A stretch of 64,000 nt of DNA from Lottia gigantea (lineage: Eukaryota > Mollusca > Gastropoda > Lottiidae), in the NCBI RefSeq assembly GCF_000327385.1, contig NW_008710662.1, positions 808,115 through 872,114 of the forward strand, given 5' to 3'. Of this stretch, positions 13,121 to 25,013 are shown piece after piece. Each line of letters starts with the position of its first letter. The stretch's first letter is position 1. The notes under the pieces were generated by a model, which was not told where the DNA came from, searched no databases, and saw only the letters and a list, made by a program, of their open reading frames with translations. The position numbers and the translations under genes were made by a program.

Positions 13121-13387
13121 TCATTGGTCTTTACTTTTATGACCAAATTTGACCAAAATTGTATTCGGTTTTTTATTAGCTTTTATTTTAAACAGAGCCA
13201 ATTCAGTTAGAGTCTGAAGACGGGAATCTTGAACAATCATTGTGATTTCATGTTTGATGTCGATGGCATATTGCTTCGTTTCGGCCTCGGTTTTTCTGTA
13301 GACATAACCATCTGTTAATAGATTATAATACCAGCATAAGCAATTGATTATATATAATGAAGTAAAAAGATCGTAAATATCTGTCAA
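13121..13387 (-). other. Unrecognised ORF, 88 codons, doubtful FLYWCH relic
   Basis: The stretch NLLTDGYVYRKTEAETKQYA is reminiscent of FLYWCH fingers (DGYxYxRxK), which head MULE transposases like the fragment at 50187, but the Trp-Cys and His positions that define the finger are not seen. A chance ORF is equally likely. Confidence 0.2.
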
Positions 13388-13924
13388 AAATAAATACGGG
13401 TTTATTGTAGTGTATTAATATTTCAAAGATTGTTTATATGGTGGCTTTGAAACCATGCTTAAAAGTAGGTTAATGAGTTGATATCAAGCCATGGACAAGC
13501 AGCCCTCGAATGTTTGTCAGCTGTAGCTCTAACGACCTTGTTGCAGAAACGAACCATTAATAGCATGGCATTCAAAATGACATAGCTGCGACAAAAGAAA
13601 GGAAGTCTGTGTCAGCATTAAAATAACAATGTAATACAAATGTATTAACCGATATCCCTATGACGAAAAGATAATGCAGGATTGGTACTACGATGAAATT
13701 GTAATATTTCGACATCCAACAACACAATGATGATGCGACATTCTTCCAACGAAGGGTTAATACTAAGGCGTGCCCAAGAAAAATTGATAGTGTTAAACTA
13801 CTATACGTCACGTGACATTGAAAATTTACATCGAGTGGATAATAATAAGTTATCCATTTAATCGTTTTCCTCATCGTTTTCCTTAGGTGGAGATATTGGT
13901 TTAATTTTGGAATAACACACTCGA
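13388..13924. other. Nothing supported
   Basis: A 120-codon minus-strand frame (13572-13934) is hydrophobic but has no splice or family support, and runs into the satellite-like array. Confidence 0.5.
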
Positions 13925-14425
13925 AGTATATCAAATAAGTATAAACCTTTTACTGGAGTAGATCAAATAAGTATCAACAGAAGTATATCAAATGAGTATC
14001 AACCTTTAACCAGAGTAAATCAAATAAGTATCAACAGAAGTATATCAAATGAGTATCAACCTTAAAGTATCAAACTTCTACTGAAGTCTTTTCAGAAGTA
14101 TATCAAATAAGTATCAACCTTTAACCAGAGTAAATCAAATAAGTATCAACAGAAGTATATCAAATGAGTATCAACCTTTAACCAGAGTAAATCAAATAAG
14201 TATCAACAGAAGTATATCAAATGAGTATCAACCTTAAAGTATCAAACTTCTACTGAAGTCTTTTCAGAAGTATATCAAATAAGTATCAACCTTTAACCAG
14301 AGTAAATCAAATAAGTATCAACAGAAGTATATCAAATGAGTATCAACCTTTAACCAGAGTAAATCAAATAAGTATCAACAGAAGTATATCAAATGAGTAT
14401 CAACCTTTAAGTATCAAACTTCATT
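13925..14425 (+). repeat. Satellite-like array, 57/58-bp units in a 172-bp higher-order repeat
   Basis: Unit AGTATCAACCTTTAACCAGA plus GTAAATCAAATAAGTATCAA plus CAGAAGTATATCAAATG. Every third unit is replaced by a variant with CTTAAAGTATCAAACTTCTA and CTGAAGTCTTTTCAG; the variant recurs at 14060 and 14232. Confidence 0.9.
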
Positions 14426-14935
14426 TCGTTTCATTTAGGAAACAAGTTTTCAACATTAAAAGACGTTACAATCAACTTAATTTTTTAAATAAAAGTCACA
14501 AGTTTTTGATGATGATAATGTGATGAGCTCAGGGACAATTCCCAATTCTCTTTATCTATATAAATCAAAGTTAAGAATAGAGCAGTGTGATTTCCTATAG
14601 GACCACTAATGGTACAACATTATACTAATTCACATTATCTTGTTCATATACAATGTTAACAGAACGTAATTGGTATAAAAACAGGATAACAATTGCTTTG
14701 ATCTAATTGAAGCCAAGCGTTATATTCAATATATATTGAATTATTGCATAGTTAATATTGTCTTCATGTATTTTTCAGTCTGTGAAACTCGCTTATTTCT
14801 TGACAACGTAATTCAGCTATAACTAAAAGAGACTGACTGTCGCATGTATCTATTAGTAGGACTTTATTTTCTAGTACTTGCTATATGCCATCGTAGTCGT
14901 ACCAATGGTCACAGGTAGCTTAAATTCGCAAACAA

Positions 14936-15075
14936 ATTAAATTTTACGTCCTACTATTCTGCACCTCTTCTGCTGATGAAGACGCCCCGCAGTTGTGCAA
15001 TGAGGGAAATTTTGCCTGAACAGCGGCATTAGCCTTGTTGGATTTCGAGGGATCTTTTACGTGCCAGTTTCGGGG
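14936..15075 (-). repeat. Dispersed repeat with CACGTTAAAGATCCC-type core, copy 1
   Basis: In minus sense: GGCACGTAAAAGATCCCTCG, GGCTAATGCCGCTGTTCAGG, CAAAATTTCCCTCATTGCAC and GCAGAATAGTAGGACGTAAA, in the same order as 22288-22450. Confidence 0.75.
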
Positions 15076-15510
15076 TCTCGGTTTATTCCAAACCGAACGA
15101 CTAGAGGCTTTTCCATGTCTGTCCCTCCAACCTTCAGATTAGCGAGCAAGCTCGACAAGTGAGGATAAGCATATTTGATAATGAATTCCTAGTTCTTCCT
15201 TATATATTACAGTACTCAATTACAGTACAGCCATACAGTCGTACATGTATATTGGTTTCATTAAAGGCAAGAGAGCTTTACGTCGAATAAAATTAACTCA
15301 ATTTTAACAGTGCTAACAATAACTAACGAATAACGGTAAAGGGTACTTATGGTGTACATTAAAATGTGTTGTTAATTTACTGTTGAAAAGAGGAAAGAAT
15401 ACTTTTCCTGCTTGTAATTGATTATAGAGATACATGATAATGTTGACGTTATCACCAGTATTTCCCTGTCAGTAGTGAAAAATACACAAAAAAATACACA
15501 AAAAACTTAC

Positions 15511-15888
15511 ATAGGCAATCATAGGTAGATTCCAGGCGGCGGCAACTCGTGCCTCTACTGTGCACCCATCTTCTGGTCCAAAGAAAGCCACCGCTCCTTT
15601 ACGCCATTGTTCGGTGAGCTTAGCAGTAGATATTAATGTATCATCCCAAGTATTATCCCAAATGAAATCCAAATGATATTCCGGTAATATGGAAGTATTT
15701 TGATTGATTTCGTCCACAGCATATGTTAAGGCACCTGATATCACCCTTCCTTGTTTTCCGCGAACAAATTCATTAGTTTTACTGACAGTAAGATATCCAA
15801 CAGTAATATTCACTATTCCGTAACACTCCGGTACAGTAAGCGCTAACACCAGTAGAATTTCCAAAGAACATATTTTGAAATAACACAT
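15511..15888 (-). CDS. Receptor guanylyl cyclase, first coding exon (ligand-binding domain start)
   Basis: Membrane guanylyl cyclases make cGMP on ligand binding. This exon codes 126 residues: signal peptide (about 1-24, ending VPECYG), then the start of an ANF-receptor type periplasmic-binding fold with NITVGYLTVSK, GKQGRVISGALTYAVDEIN and the highly typical AFFGPEDGCTVEARVAAAWN followed by LPMIAY. This ending closely resembles insect Gyc32E-type receptors. The frame stays open another 13 codons, but a strong donor (GTAAGT, 15510-15505) follows MIAY, where family members continue with KC. N-glycosylation sequons NIT and NTS are present. Later exons (rest of the ectodomain, kinase-homology and cyclase domains) should lie at lower coordinates but I found none, so either introns are long or the gene is a fragment. 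An orphan or natriuretic-like receptor sharing this fold is the alternative. Confidence 0.75.
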
Positions 15889-18861
15889 TTTAATAGCACA
15901 TAACTAGATTTTCATTTTTGAGAAACTTTTCTGTGGACGCTGTAGATACAGAACACATATAAATTGTATTATAGACACTTGTGTAAAAAAGTGGAAAATC
16001 GCGAAGTCCCATCAAATTGGGAGATACAGTTATTCGTTAGTTAATTCCACATTGATTGGACACCATGCTAAGTATATAGGATACGTATATCCACGACGGC
16101 ACTCGACAGGAACACTGAATTATATCTGACTGAATATTAGTTAAGAAAAGAAGTATCGATGTACAAGACATTGATCTAATACAATACAAACCTAAAGGAT
16201 TAAGGAAATAATGTTTGATTTGTTCACACTGATACTTCTATTGTCTATCTGTTGGTAGCGTAAAATAACCACGAGTATATGAATACATATTATATCAACA
16301 GACGATAAGTTGTTGCCAGTATTTAGCGTTATGGTCGAGAGATTTCTGACATCGCCGTTCCAATCCATTTACATGATATACTACATCATTATCGTCTTCA
16401 CAGTACATCTTCCTTTACAGTGGCTTACAGAAAAGAAATATGATTCTAGCTGTGTAGAAATTATCAGACAAAATACTAATCCAGAGTATCTGCGTGAGGT
16501 ATTTAACCGAGTTGTTTATGGTCTCAGCATAGTTCTAATTAACTTATTAATTCTAGCTCCAATACTGTTTTAGGTCCAGAGAGAAATAAAAAAGTAAACA
16601 AGTATCATACCAGATTTATGTATTTTTTAGTATACAGTAGTCCACATTATTATTCAGCTGACTGTCAATGTATATTTTATGTTGGTATAAAAACCCATAG
16701 TGATGTATAGATGTATTTGATTGTTAATATATGGGTATTATTTACTACCAGTAAGTCAACTCCAGATGAATTATTTTTTTCTAGTAAAATTTATAGTTTC
16801 ACAATAAATAATGGTTGTATTGTCGTTACAGGAAAAAGTTATAACGTGTTCTTTTGCATCTGTAATTTAAATTCGTTCTGAAATCTGTTACATCCCGAGA
16901 AAACACAGTCTTTCCGTAATATGTTTACTTCAGTAAATCAACCCTTCGAAGTGTCATAGGATCTGGCCTTTGTCCTATGCTAACTGGTAGTCAATAGACT
17001 TCTCCACTTATCATTAGATATTGGTCTGAAAAATAGAAATATATAAATCAATATATGAGCAATAAAAATAAGGAAAACCAACCACAAATTAAAATAGTAT
17101 TACGAAGAGACTGTAGTTTTTCTTTTTATCAATGAACAAGACAAGCAATGTTCGTCCAAAATCTTACGTGCAGGTATGGGGAATCGGTAGTCAAGCTATA
17201 ATTATAGCAGTAATGGATTCACCTCATGAGATCGATGGTACGAGTTAAATTACACTGAACTGTAAAACTATGTATTATTGTATTAGAAATATAGCTCATA
17301 TCACTAAATTAGGGCCTCAATGAACAATGCGATATATCACCGTCTTATTGAATGGATTATAGTTTCAAGCTTCATTTGCTCCCATACAGCTTGAAAATAT
17401 TCTTTTAGACCAATTATTCCGCATTGATGGATTTCACATAGATGCGGTCAAAAATTTCCTTTAATTTGTTAATTGCTGAAATCCGTATTGATTTGTCTTT
17501 TGTTTAGATTAATAACCGTCAATCAGTATATTATATTTTACCTATACCCAAGAAGAGAATAACATTTAATAAGTATTATTAATATTATTATTACTTAAAC
17601 TTAAATAACATAGTTTGTTTTATTTTTTCCTCAAGGTCAAACCTACCCAATATCATACGTATACTAGTTTTATTTTGCGCAAATAAATGGAATCCAAGGA
17701 GCTCTTACCACTGTATATGATTCGCAACCATACGCAACTGGTGATCGCTAGGATTTGAGCACCATAAATATTTACACAACGGTGTACATAGAAGCTGCTT
17801 AGTGCTTCTCTAATATCCAGAGGAATCCGGAAAAGATTAAGTACCGTCAAAATTTCACACGAGATAAAGGTGAAATCAACCTTACTATAATACCTATTTT
17901 AGGATTTTAGAAGGCAGGAATTTCAGCCTTTATTGAAAGACCAACAGGATTAGAATTGAAATTGTTTTTAAATCAAATCTTGTATCGTATTGAATCATTA
18001 GTAACACAATTTATTAAAAGATCACACGGAATAATTCCAATTTAATATATTGACACTACCGATATTATCTTCTATTTTTCTATTATACATTCTGTTTTAA
18101 CATTAACTTCATGGCATTAATCTTGCAAGTAACAGACATCGAGTTCATCGAGTTCATCGAGTATATAGATCACACTTCATGCTAACGACACGTGTTGCGG
18201 ATACATAATCCTCGTCAGATCAGCTAGTTTTGGAAATGGGAGTTAACTGTTCACTTGGACAAATCAGCAAAGTAACCGAACTGAAAAGAAATTGCTTACT
18301 ATTATTATTCCAGAATCAATAGGCTAGATGTTGATTCCAGCAGAAGTGTCTGCACATTGTGTTCTTTAAGCACACTGGCAATGTTATAGATCCTAAATTA
18401 CTTTCTATCTATCAACTCAATTTACCACTTTTAGTGACGATTCCATTTACATCAGATATCTTTACGACGGTACTTCGTGTATTTTCTCCATAAACAATAG
18501 CAATAAAATATGTTCTTTCACTTTAAAATGGGTTTGGCAAAAGCAATTTTAGAAACATGCAACGTGTTAAGTAAACTGCTTCATTTTAACTCTCCATGTT
18601 AGCACTTCAATTCAGTTTCATATTTCTAATAACACAAATTACTAGCAAAATTAGGTTCAAGTTTCCATTTGACATTTAGATTTTGTATCAGGCAATTTGA
18701 TTCATTCACATTTAACGTCATGAAGCTTTTCATCCAGCATATTGAACATCGCCTTAAAAAAAATTCATCTTATTGCAACCATTTTCTGAAGTGACCTTTT
18801 AAAGAAAACTGATCAAATATCGCATGATTTAAGTAAAGCGCACTAATGTGATCCAGATAAT
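15889..18861. other. 5' flank of the receptor cyclase exon and gene-free stretch
   Basis: The promoter of the cyclase gene should lie just above 15888, but no clear motif stands out. The 80-codon membrane ORF at 16331 is the only candidate gene. CATCGAGTT repeats three times at about 18140-18165. Confidence 0.5.
16331..16573 (+). other. Two-membrane-segment ORF, 80 codons
   Basis: From ATG at 16331: MVERFLTSPFQSIYMIYYII, then HLPLQWLTEKKYDSSCVEII, then VVYGLSIVLINLLILAPILF and stop; an AATAAA follows within 15 bases. Two hydrophobic segments around a short loop with one Cys resemble a GPCR TM4-loop-TM5 exon, but no signature residues settle it. It may be chance in AT-rich DNA. Confidence 0.3.
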
Positions 18862-19061
18862 AAACCACAAATGATGAAAAAAGAGAAAACCTCCTGGAAG
18901 CATTATACTCTAGTGTAAGATTTCACGACTTGCACTGTTCCAGCGAAGAAGTCGAACAAGAGACAATTTCTTGTGTAAACTTCCACGACTTGCGCCGTTC
19001 CAGAGAAGCAGTCCGACAAACAGAAATTTCTGTAGTAAACTTTCTCGATTTGTAGTCAAAC
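18862..19061 (+). pseudogene. Open frame with tandem 20-residue repeat, no start codon
   Basis: From about 18862 the frame reads NDEKRENLLEALYSS, then VRFHDLHCSSEEVEQETISC, VNFHDLRRSREAVRQTEISV and VNFLDL, stop. The two complete units and a third partial one have a period of 60 nt and keep the frame. An AATAAA follows at about 19114. There is no ATG and no clean acceptor, so this is either a last exon or a relic. About 70 bp beyond, a segment (19132-19205) recurs downstream of the secreted peptide gene at 21012-21130, suggesting that the two loci share a duplicated 3' flank. Confidence 0.4.
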
Positions 19062-19205
19062 AAGCAACCAAATTGCTCCCTCCTGAGTTTTTATCCTCCT
19101 ATCTATTTCGTGAATAAAGAAACCGAGTACTAACGATTAGTAAGCAGCTAATGAACTTTTCACAATAGGAAGTATATCAATCAATCTGGAAGAGTAAGCA
19201 TCCCA

Positions 19206-20440
19206 TACCCTGTCCGATTTAAAAAAAAAATTTCAACGGGATTTACCACTGTCAATGTGCTATAATTTCGGCTATGAATCATTTGTCCGTAAGAACAATG
19301 AACCATGAACATAAATCAATTATGTGCTGTTTGTTTCTTACATTCTGTCAATAGCAATACTACAGTTGATCATGAATGAATAATTGAGAGACTTGTCATA
19401 GATTGTGAATTTACCACTTAACTATGTGAAAGAACACAACAGATCGTATTTTAAAAAAATAACCCTTTTAAATCATTACTAGACGTTGCTTTTAGGGAAA
19501 TAATCAAATGACAAAATAAATTTTAGGATTGTGAAGATATTCAGTTATTAAAACAGATATTTTTATGTATACGATTCCTTTAATCTAAAGGCAGTAAAGA
19601 CGGGTACTGTGTTGCACAACATCTCATCGGATCAGTCGGCTGGCTTGATCCACAGACTGATACCTGATAATAATTGTCATCGGTTCAATGGTCGTATAAA
19701 TGCGGCGATTGGTGGTATTCTTCCACTTTGCTCTCAAATTCTGTCAGTTGCGATGTAGACCAAAGCCCACTTCATGATAATAGGTGTGTCCTGCAACGGC
19801 AACACTACTGGGAAAGTTTGAATAGTAATATTCCAATGTACACATAATGAACAATAGCGGGGTTCACATTTACAGATATGTTTTTGGTGGTATCAGGTAC
19901 TATGTCATAGATACAAATTAATACATCGGTCAAAGACTACTTTGGTATCGATGTCGCATATTATAAGTCCCATTTTTGTATGATCCCATGTTAAATATCT
20001 TCACTCAATCCTCTAGTTCATTTTCTTATTATCGACTCCTAATGTTTTCATATGGGATTTCTTATAAAGCCAGTTATTCCCATTGTTTATTCAATGTTGT
20101 TTACTCTTTATTCTCGCTGTTAAATCACAATCGAAGAAAAATTTATGGCAAAATAAAAAAATTATGATTGAACGACTTCATTGTCTGCACTTTTAAGGAT
20201 TATTAGAGTTTTACCGTCATTCAAGATGACAATTTCAACTGTAGACTCTCAATTTTTCTTTTAAAAAACGCCATGAAATCATAAGAACCATCAAAACCAC
20301 TCATACAGGTCTATATTTAGTGCAATCTTTACAAGTGCGACAGAATCAACTATTTTCCATTTTCAAGCGATCAATATCTTAGATTAAAATTTCTTCATTA
20401 AAAGATCGTAAAACGAAGTCTTCAATTTTATTGATTATAA
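19206..20440. other. No supported gene; GC-richer patch at 19550-19850
   Basis: Two plus-strand frames are open across the patch: one with HNISSDQSAGLIHRLIPDNN, the other with WSYKCGDWWYSSTLLSNSVS. Neither has a start codon or a convincing acceptor. Possibly a worn transposon or exon relic. Confidence 0.4.
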
Positions 20441-20744
20441 ATTGTATTCTTGACCCAGGTGTTTTACTTTCAGTCCATTTCCTTAAAACAACAGTTAGTC
20501 GTTGGTAACATCCAATTACGAGTCGAATCTTACACTTGCTCTTCAAAAGTGACAATTAACCCCTTCAGGACATTTACCCAGAGTAAGGCAATGTCTGGAG
20601 TTGTGCCCGTCGATTTACGATGTACATCAAATATGATCGATAAACACTGGACTAAATCTATTCTTATTTATGTGTGCCTCGGGTCATAACATAAACTTAC
20701 ATGGATAAAGATTTGATCAGAAACCATTTATACAGATTATATTA

Positions 20745-20957
20745 ATGAGTAAATTAGGGTCGTGGCCTTCATTATCGTACTTCATCTGTTTAACGCTGTC
20801 TTTGTTGGTGACCGTAATTTCGTCGCCAATTAGGTTCGATTTGTCTCAAAGCGTCTCGCCCGATTCGTCAACTGAAATCAAATGGATGGTTGCAGATTCC
20901 TACCGCCCGGTTCCACTGCCAGATCCTACTGGCGAGAACTACGATGTTTTAGTCTAA
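20745..20957 (+). CDS. Small secreted cysteine-free peptide precursor, 70 aa (putative)
   Basis: The single open exon starts MSKLGSWPSLSYFICLTLSL and has a convincing signal peptide ending near VTVISS. The mature part, about 43 residues, begins PIRFDLSQSVSPDSS and ends RPVPLPDPTGENYDVLV; it has no cysteine and no dibasic site. An AATAAA lies about 11 bases after the stop. A possible 5' non-coding exon at about 20474-20582 has an acceptor (TTTTACTTTCAG) and a GTAAGG donor, and an acceptor-like TTTATACAG ends just before the start codon. No family recognised. Chance is less likely because signal peptide, stop and polyadenylation signal occur in the right order. Confidence 0.5.
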   Translation: MSKLGSWPSLSYFICLTLSLLVTVISSPIRFDLSQSVSPDSSTEIKWMVADSYRPVPLPDPTGENYDVLV

Positions 20958-21130
20958 TGCAGGAGATACAATAAAAACCGCAAAACTAGGCCAGAAGTCC
21001 AAAAACAACATTGACGATCATTGGTAGCAGCTAATGAACTTTTCACATGAGGAATAGTATTAATCATAAGTGAGTAAGTATTTCATAATGAAAAGTAGTA
21101 TCAGATGTCTAGAAGAGTAAGCAGGCCCTG

Positions 21131-24100
21131 CCAGTGCGTCGTTCGTTAATTTCATTCTACCTGTTCAATCTCGGCAAATTGGCCATCTTCAGACATTATC
21201 CCAGAAAAAGGAAAATTTGCACACTACATGGCGTTTTTAATCTTCATCAGGTACAGAAAAAATTAGCATAAAACTCATCTGAAAAAAGCATTCAAATTAC
21301 TACTGCTATTGCGAAATGCAGAGTGGTTTAACTCAGGCGCAATGTGGTTTGGTGAGCATAACGACTCGGAAGTCGAAAATTCTAGACCGAAGTCTAAGAT
21401 AAAACAACGAAGTTTCTATTGACAGAATCTGAAAGCATCTGAGAGAATATTAGCCATCGCTGGATACAGCGTTAGCGAAATGACGACTAAAAAATCATGT
21501 CTACTTCCAGTTTTCCTGTCTTCTAGCAAAAATTGGACCTGGAAATCTACCTGAGGAATGTGCTACCATACATTTGGTCGTAGTTGATGCATCCGACGAT
21601 ATGCTCTGAAACGTCAACAGAACCGATCCAACCTTTATTGTCGACGAAATTAGATTCATACTCAACGACAAAGTACGATATTGAAGGCCTCGACCTTTGT
21701 ATACTCATTATTATATATAAAATGGTTTCTGATGAAATCAAATCTTTTCTCAGTGTAATTTTATGCTATGACCGGAGGCATATACAATGACAAGAAGAAT
21801 TAGTTTCGTCCAGTATTTATCGATCATATCTTATCTATATCGTATAAAAGGGATTATTTATATACATTACTTTATACGTTAGGTCTACGTACAAGCATAT
21901 AAATTTATTGATTCTTAAAATCCCCATTTCTGTCAGAAAAGAATTCAAGCAGACAATGACAAATATGCATTTGACAAAGCAAATAATGATTAAAAATGAT
22001 TATAAGTTCGTATCTGAGGTATCGTGATTTCACCAATCTGTCGAAAATTCATACTCTTTTGATACCTCTGGTAGTTCGGATGGGATAATAATGTTTTTGT
22101 TCTTAAGTCACTCGATATTTGCAAATCACCTAGGCAACTATATAAAATTCCTACAGATTAAAATTTCATTTGGATACGATATACTTGGTATTGTGTCAAG
22201 TATTTTCAAAAGTATGGAAATAGTCAAATTATCTATAACTATTTACTATGGTACTTCCTTGCCCTTTTTCTCCCCGTATACCACCTCTGTGCACGTTAAG
22301 GATCCCTTGACAGTTGGAATTCAAAATAGAGCAGACTAATGTCGCTGTCCTGGCAAAATTTCCCCCCCCCCCTCATTGCATCCTGTATGGCGTTGTCCGT
22401 CTTCATTAGCCAGCATTGTGCAGAAGTATTAGGACGTAAAACTCCATTCATTTTATTTCATTTTGCTACAACTAACCCAAATTCCAAACATATGTCGACA
22501 GCATTCTTAACAAATAGCTTATGATTCGAAAATTACATTTTTACTATTTTTTTTTAACTTTGAAATTGTCTTGCAAAAAATAATTATAAAGGAAAATATT
22601 ATGAATTGGCTGAATTAAAAATAATTTCCACCACAATTGGCGTCTTGAAAGAAAGAAAAAACATAATATGGAATAATATGACCTTAAAATTAGATGAACT
22701 ATTTGTGCTGTAAAAGTAGGTTACATGAGTTCAATAAGCATACATCTGCGTCTTTTTTTCTTGATTACAAAAACCATACAATTCCAAAGCCAATATTAAG
22801 TAATGTTGCCACGATCTATGTAACAAGCTTTTACCGTCTTAAGGGCCCTTTTACCTAATCTTTTTATAATGAGTATACTTTCAAACTATGTATGCTGTAA
22901 AAGTAGTATAGTACAGCACACATGCCTTGAGACTGGCTTGTGATCGTCTGAAGGCAGTGGCGTAGCGAGGACCTCATTTACGAGCACCCCGACATACTTT
23001 TGCAGAATTTTAAGGGCACTAGATATGGTGGAATTTTTTCCAAAGTGGAAAACCGGAGAATAGATTCAACACGATTTTGGAAGTGAAGTTTTCATTCTTA
23101 ATGGCTCAATGGCCTAAATTCGCCATTGTCTGTAGGTGGAAATGAGCACACCTGACTGGATAACCACATTTGTTTCCACTACTTAGATCTTGCTGTCAAC
23201 CTCAACAGCAAGAATCTAACACCAACTCATCGCAGTTGTCAAGTTTTCAATGTAAACGTTTTGACTGCGACGATCTGATGGGATGCTTTGGACATTATAG
23301 ATACAAACTTTTAATACGTAAATTGTTAAAGACCTAGGTCCCTGCAACTAGGAATATTACAACAAAATTATAACAAAAAATGAACATTTATATATAAAAA
23401 AGCACGACACCTTCAAAAATTAACGCTGCTCTTTTCACCACATGTATATGTATTCCACAGAAAGGTTTCACTCTGAATCTATTATTTCGTAGAAGCAATT
23501 AGTGGCCTAAGCTCAACACAATACCTAAGCTCAAGTTCAGCTCAATTTCACTGAAACAAACTTAAAACACCTTGTGATACACAACAACGTTATTGAATGT
23601 ACATAATTATTTATTCTCATTATAAAGTTGGATGTCGGTATAATTTTCTTTATAGAAAGTTGTGCTCCGGGATTGTAAAGGTTAAATGAGTTATGGATTT
23701 GTTTTCATTATGAATGGACAGTACAGTCTATTACTTTTTTTTTCCATATATAATAAATTTGACAACTCACGACATTCTTTTGTTTTAAAAACATCAACAA
23801 TAAGGAAGTAATACAAGTTGTGCTTCTTAAAAATCACACATTAGTTTGTGTACAGTCAATGAACCCGAAATCGAATGCAACATGCCTTTTATCAGTTGGA
23901 CTCCGCCCTTGAGGATTTGAAAGAACATCAAAAATATTTTCATATTTAGATTCTCTGAACTGTATTTTTCATTTTCACCATAGAGAAAATCAAAGGACTT
24001 TTATAACTTTAACATAATACCAATAGAAGCAAGTATAGGTCAAGCCATCTTTAATATATAAAAATATGGCTCGCGGTCAATAATTCAAAATAATATGATA

Positions 24101-24190
24101 GTAAATAATATCTACTACTAAATTCTATAATAATGTAGGATATTGGAATTGTCCTACACTGACCAACTGTGACCAGTCAATATTATTTAA
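21131..24190. other. No supported gene
   Basis: Apart from the dispersed repeat at 22288, a transposon-like start CAGTGGCGTAGCGAGGACC occurs at about 22955. Short frames at 21547-21790 and 22091-22524 lack splice or family support. Confidence 0.5.
22288..22450 (+). repeat. Dispersed repeat with CACGTTAAAGATCCC-type core, copy 2
   Basis: TGTGCACGTTAAGGATCCCT, GACTAATGTCGCTGTCCTGG, CAAAATTTCC then a C10 run, and GCAGAAGTATTAGGACGTAA. Order and spacing agree with copy 1; SINE-like, class unknown. Confidence 0.75.
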
Positions 24191-24346
24191 TTAACAGCAG
24201 GTATATCTGTATTTCTTTCACAGAAATTCTTGTAACAGCCTGTGCTAGACTTACTTCCTGAAATCGGCACAATGCGTATAGACAGAAAAATCGGAAAGAC
24301 GTCCTTATTGAGCTGCTATGGCGATTGAAAATTAACCCAGAGTGTG

Positions 24347-24640
24347 TTAAGGTCGTATATTAAGCGTCAGATATCGTACGGTGATCTCCATTGTCGTCAA
24401 TAATCCCTGTTGGTTGAGATCGACACGAAACGCAATAAAAGTGAATGCACCAAGCCCACCAATATTTAGAAACGTGCCTTGGGAACGCAATATGGTCGCA
24501 TATGTAGCAGTTTGAGTGCGACTGGTAAATATTGATTTAAATTTTATTGAGCTTTTTCTCTCCTTTTCTTCATGTTTTCCGGCGACCGAGTACATCGGAA
24601 ATGGCCGCAGACCGGTTTGACGGGGCTATAAGATAGTAAT
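24347..24640 (-). repeat. Dispersed repeat (pair with 11645-11965)
   Basis: In minus sense: CCGTCAAACCGGTCTGCGG, AAAAGCTCAATAAAATTTAA, CATATTGCGTTCCCAAGGCA, then CGATATCTGACGCTTAATAT. An 82-codon frame is present but probably incidental. Confidence 0.6.
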
Positions 24641-24879
24641 CTCTGGAAGTAAAATAAAAGAAACACATTTAACAACTATGAATTATTATTATCTAATTAA
24701 CAGCAACTATACCTGTTATTCTCAACAGGCATTTCTGTAACAGCCTACGTACGACTGACTAAAAACGGAACAGTGACCATATGAGAGAGAAACCTTAAAG
24801 GAAGACATGTAGAAATATCTTGGAGTGAACAAAAGACGTACATTTAACTGTTTATCAACTAGGAGTAAAGTTGTATTAA

Positions 24880-25013
24880 CAGAAGATATATATGTATTTC
24901 CTACAGACATTCCTGTAACAGCTTGTACAGACTTACCGCCTGAAATTGACACATTTGCGCATATGAGAGAGAAACCTTCAAAGTACAGAGCCAGCAATCT
25001 CTCGGAGTGAATA
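24880..25013 (+). pseudogene. Exon-like unit, best copy of a triplicated set
   Basis: After a good acceptor (GTATTTCCTACAG) the frame reads DIPVTACTDLPPEIDTFAHM then REKPSKYRASNLSE and stop. Two diverged copies precede it: 24191-24300 (after TTTCTTTCACAG) and 24700-24815 (after TTATTCTCAACAG). They keep the acceptor and the phrase corresponding to PVTAC but lose the frame. Looks like a terminal exon multiplied locally; no gene recognised. Confidence 0.35.

Noticed and set aside
13572-13934. 120-codon minus-strand hydrophobic frame
   Set aside because: No motif, no splice signals, ends inside a satellite-like array; consistent with chance in AT-rich DNA.
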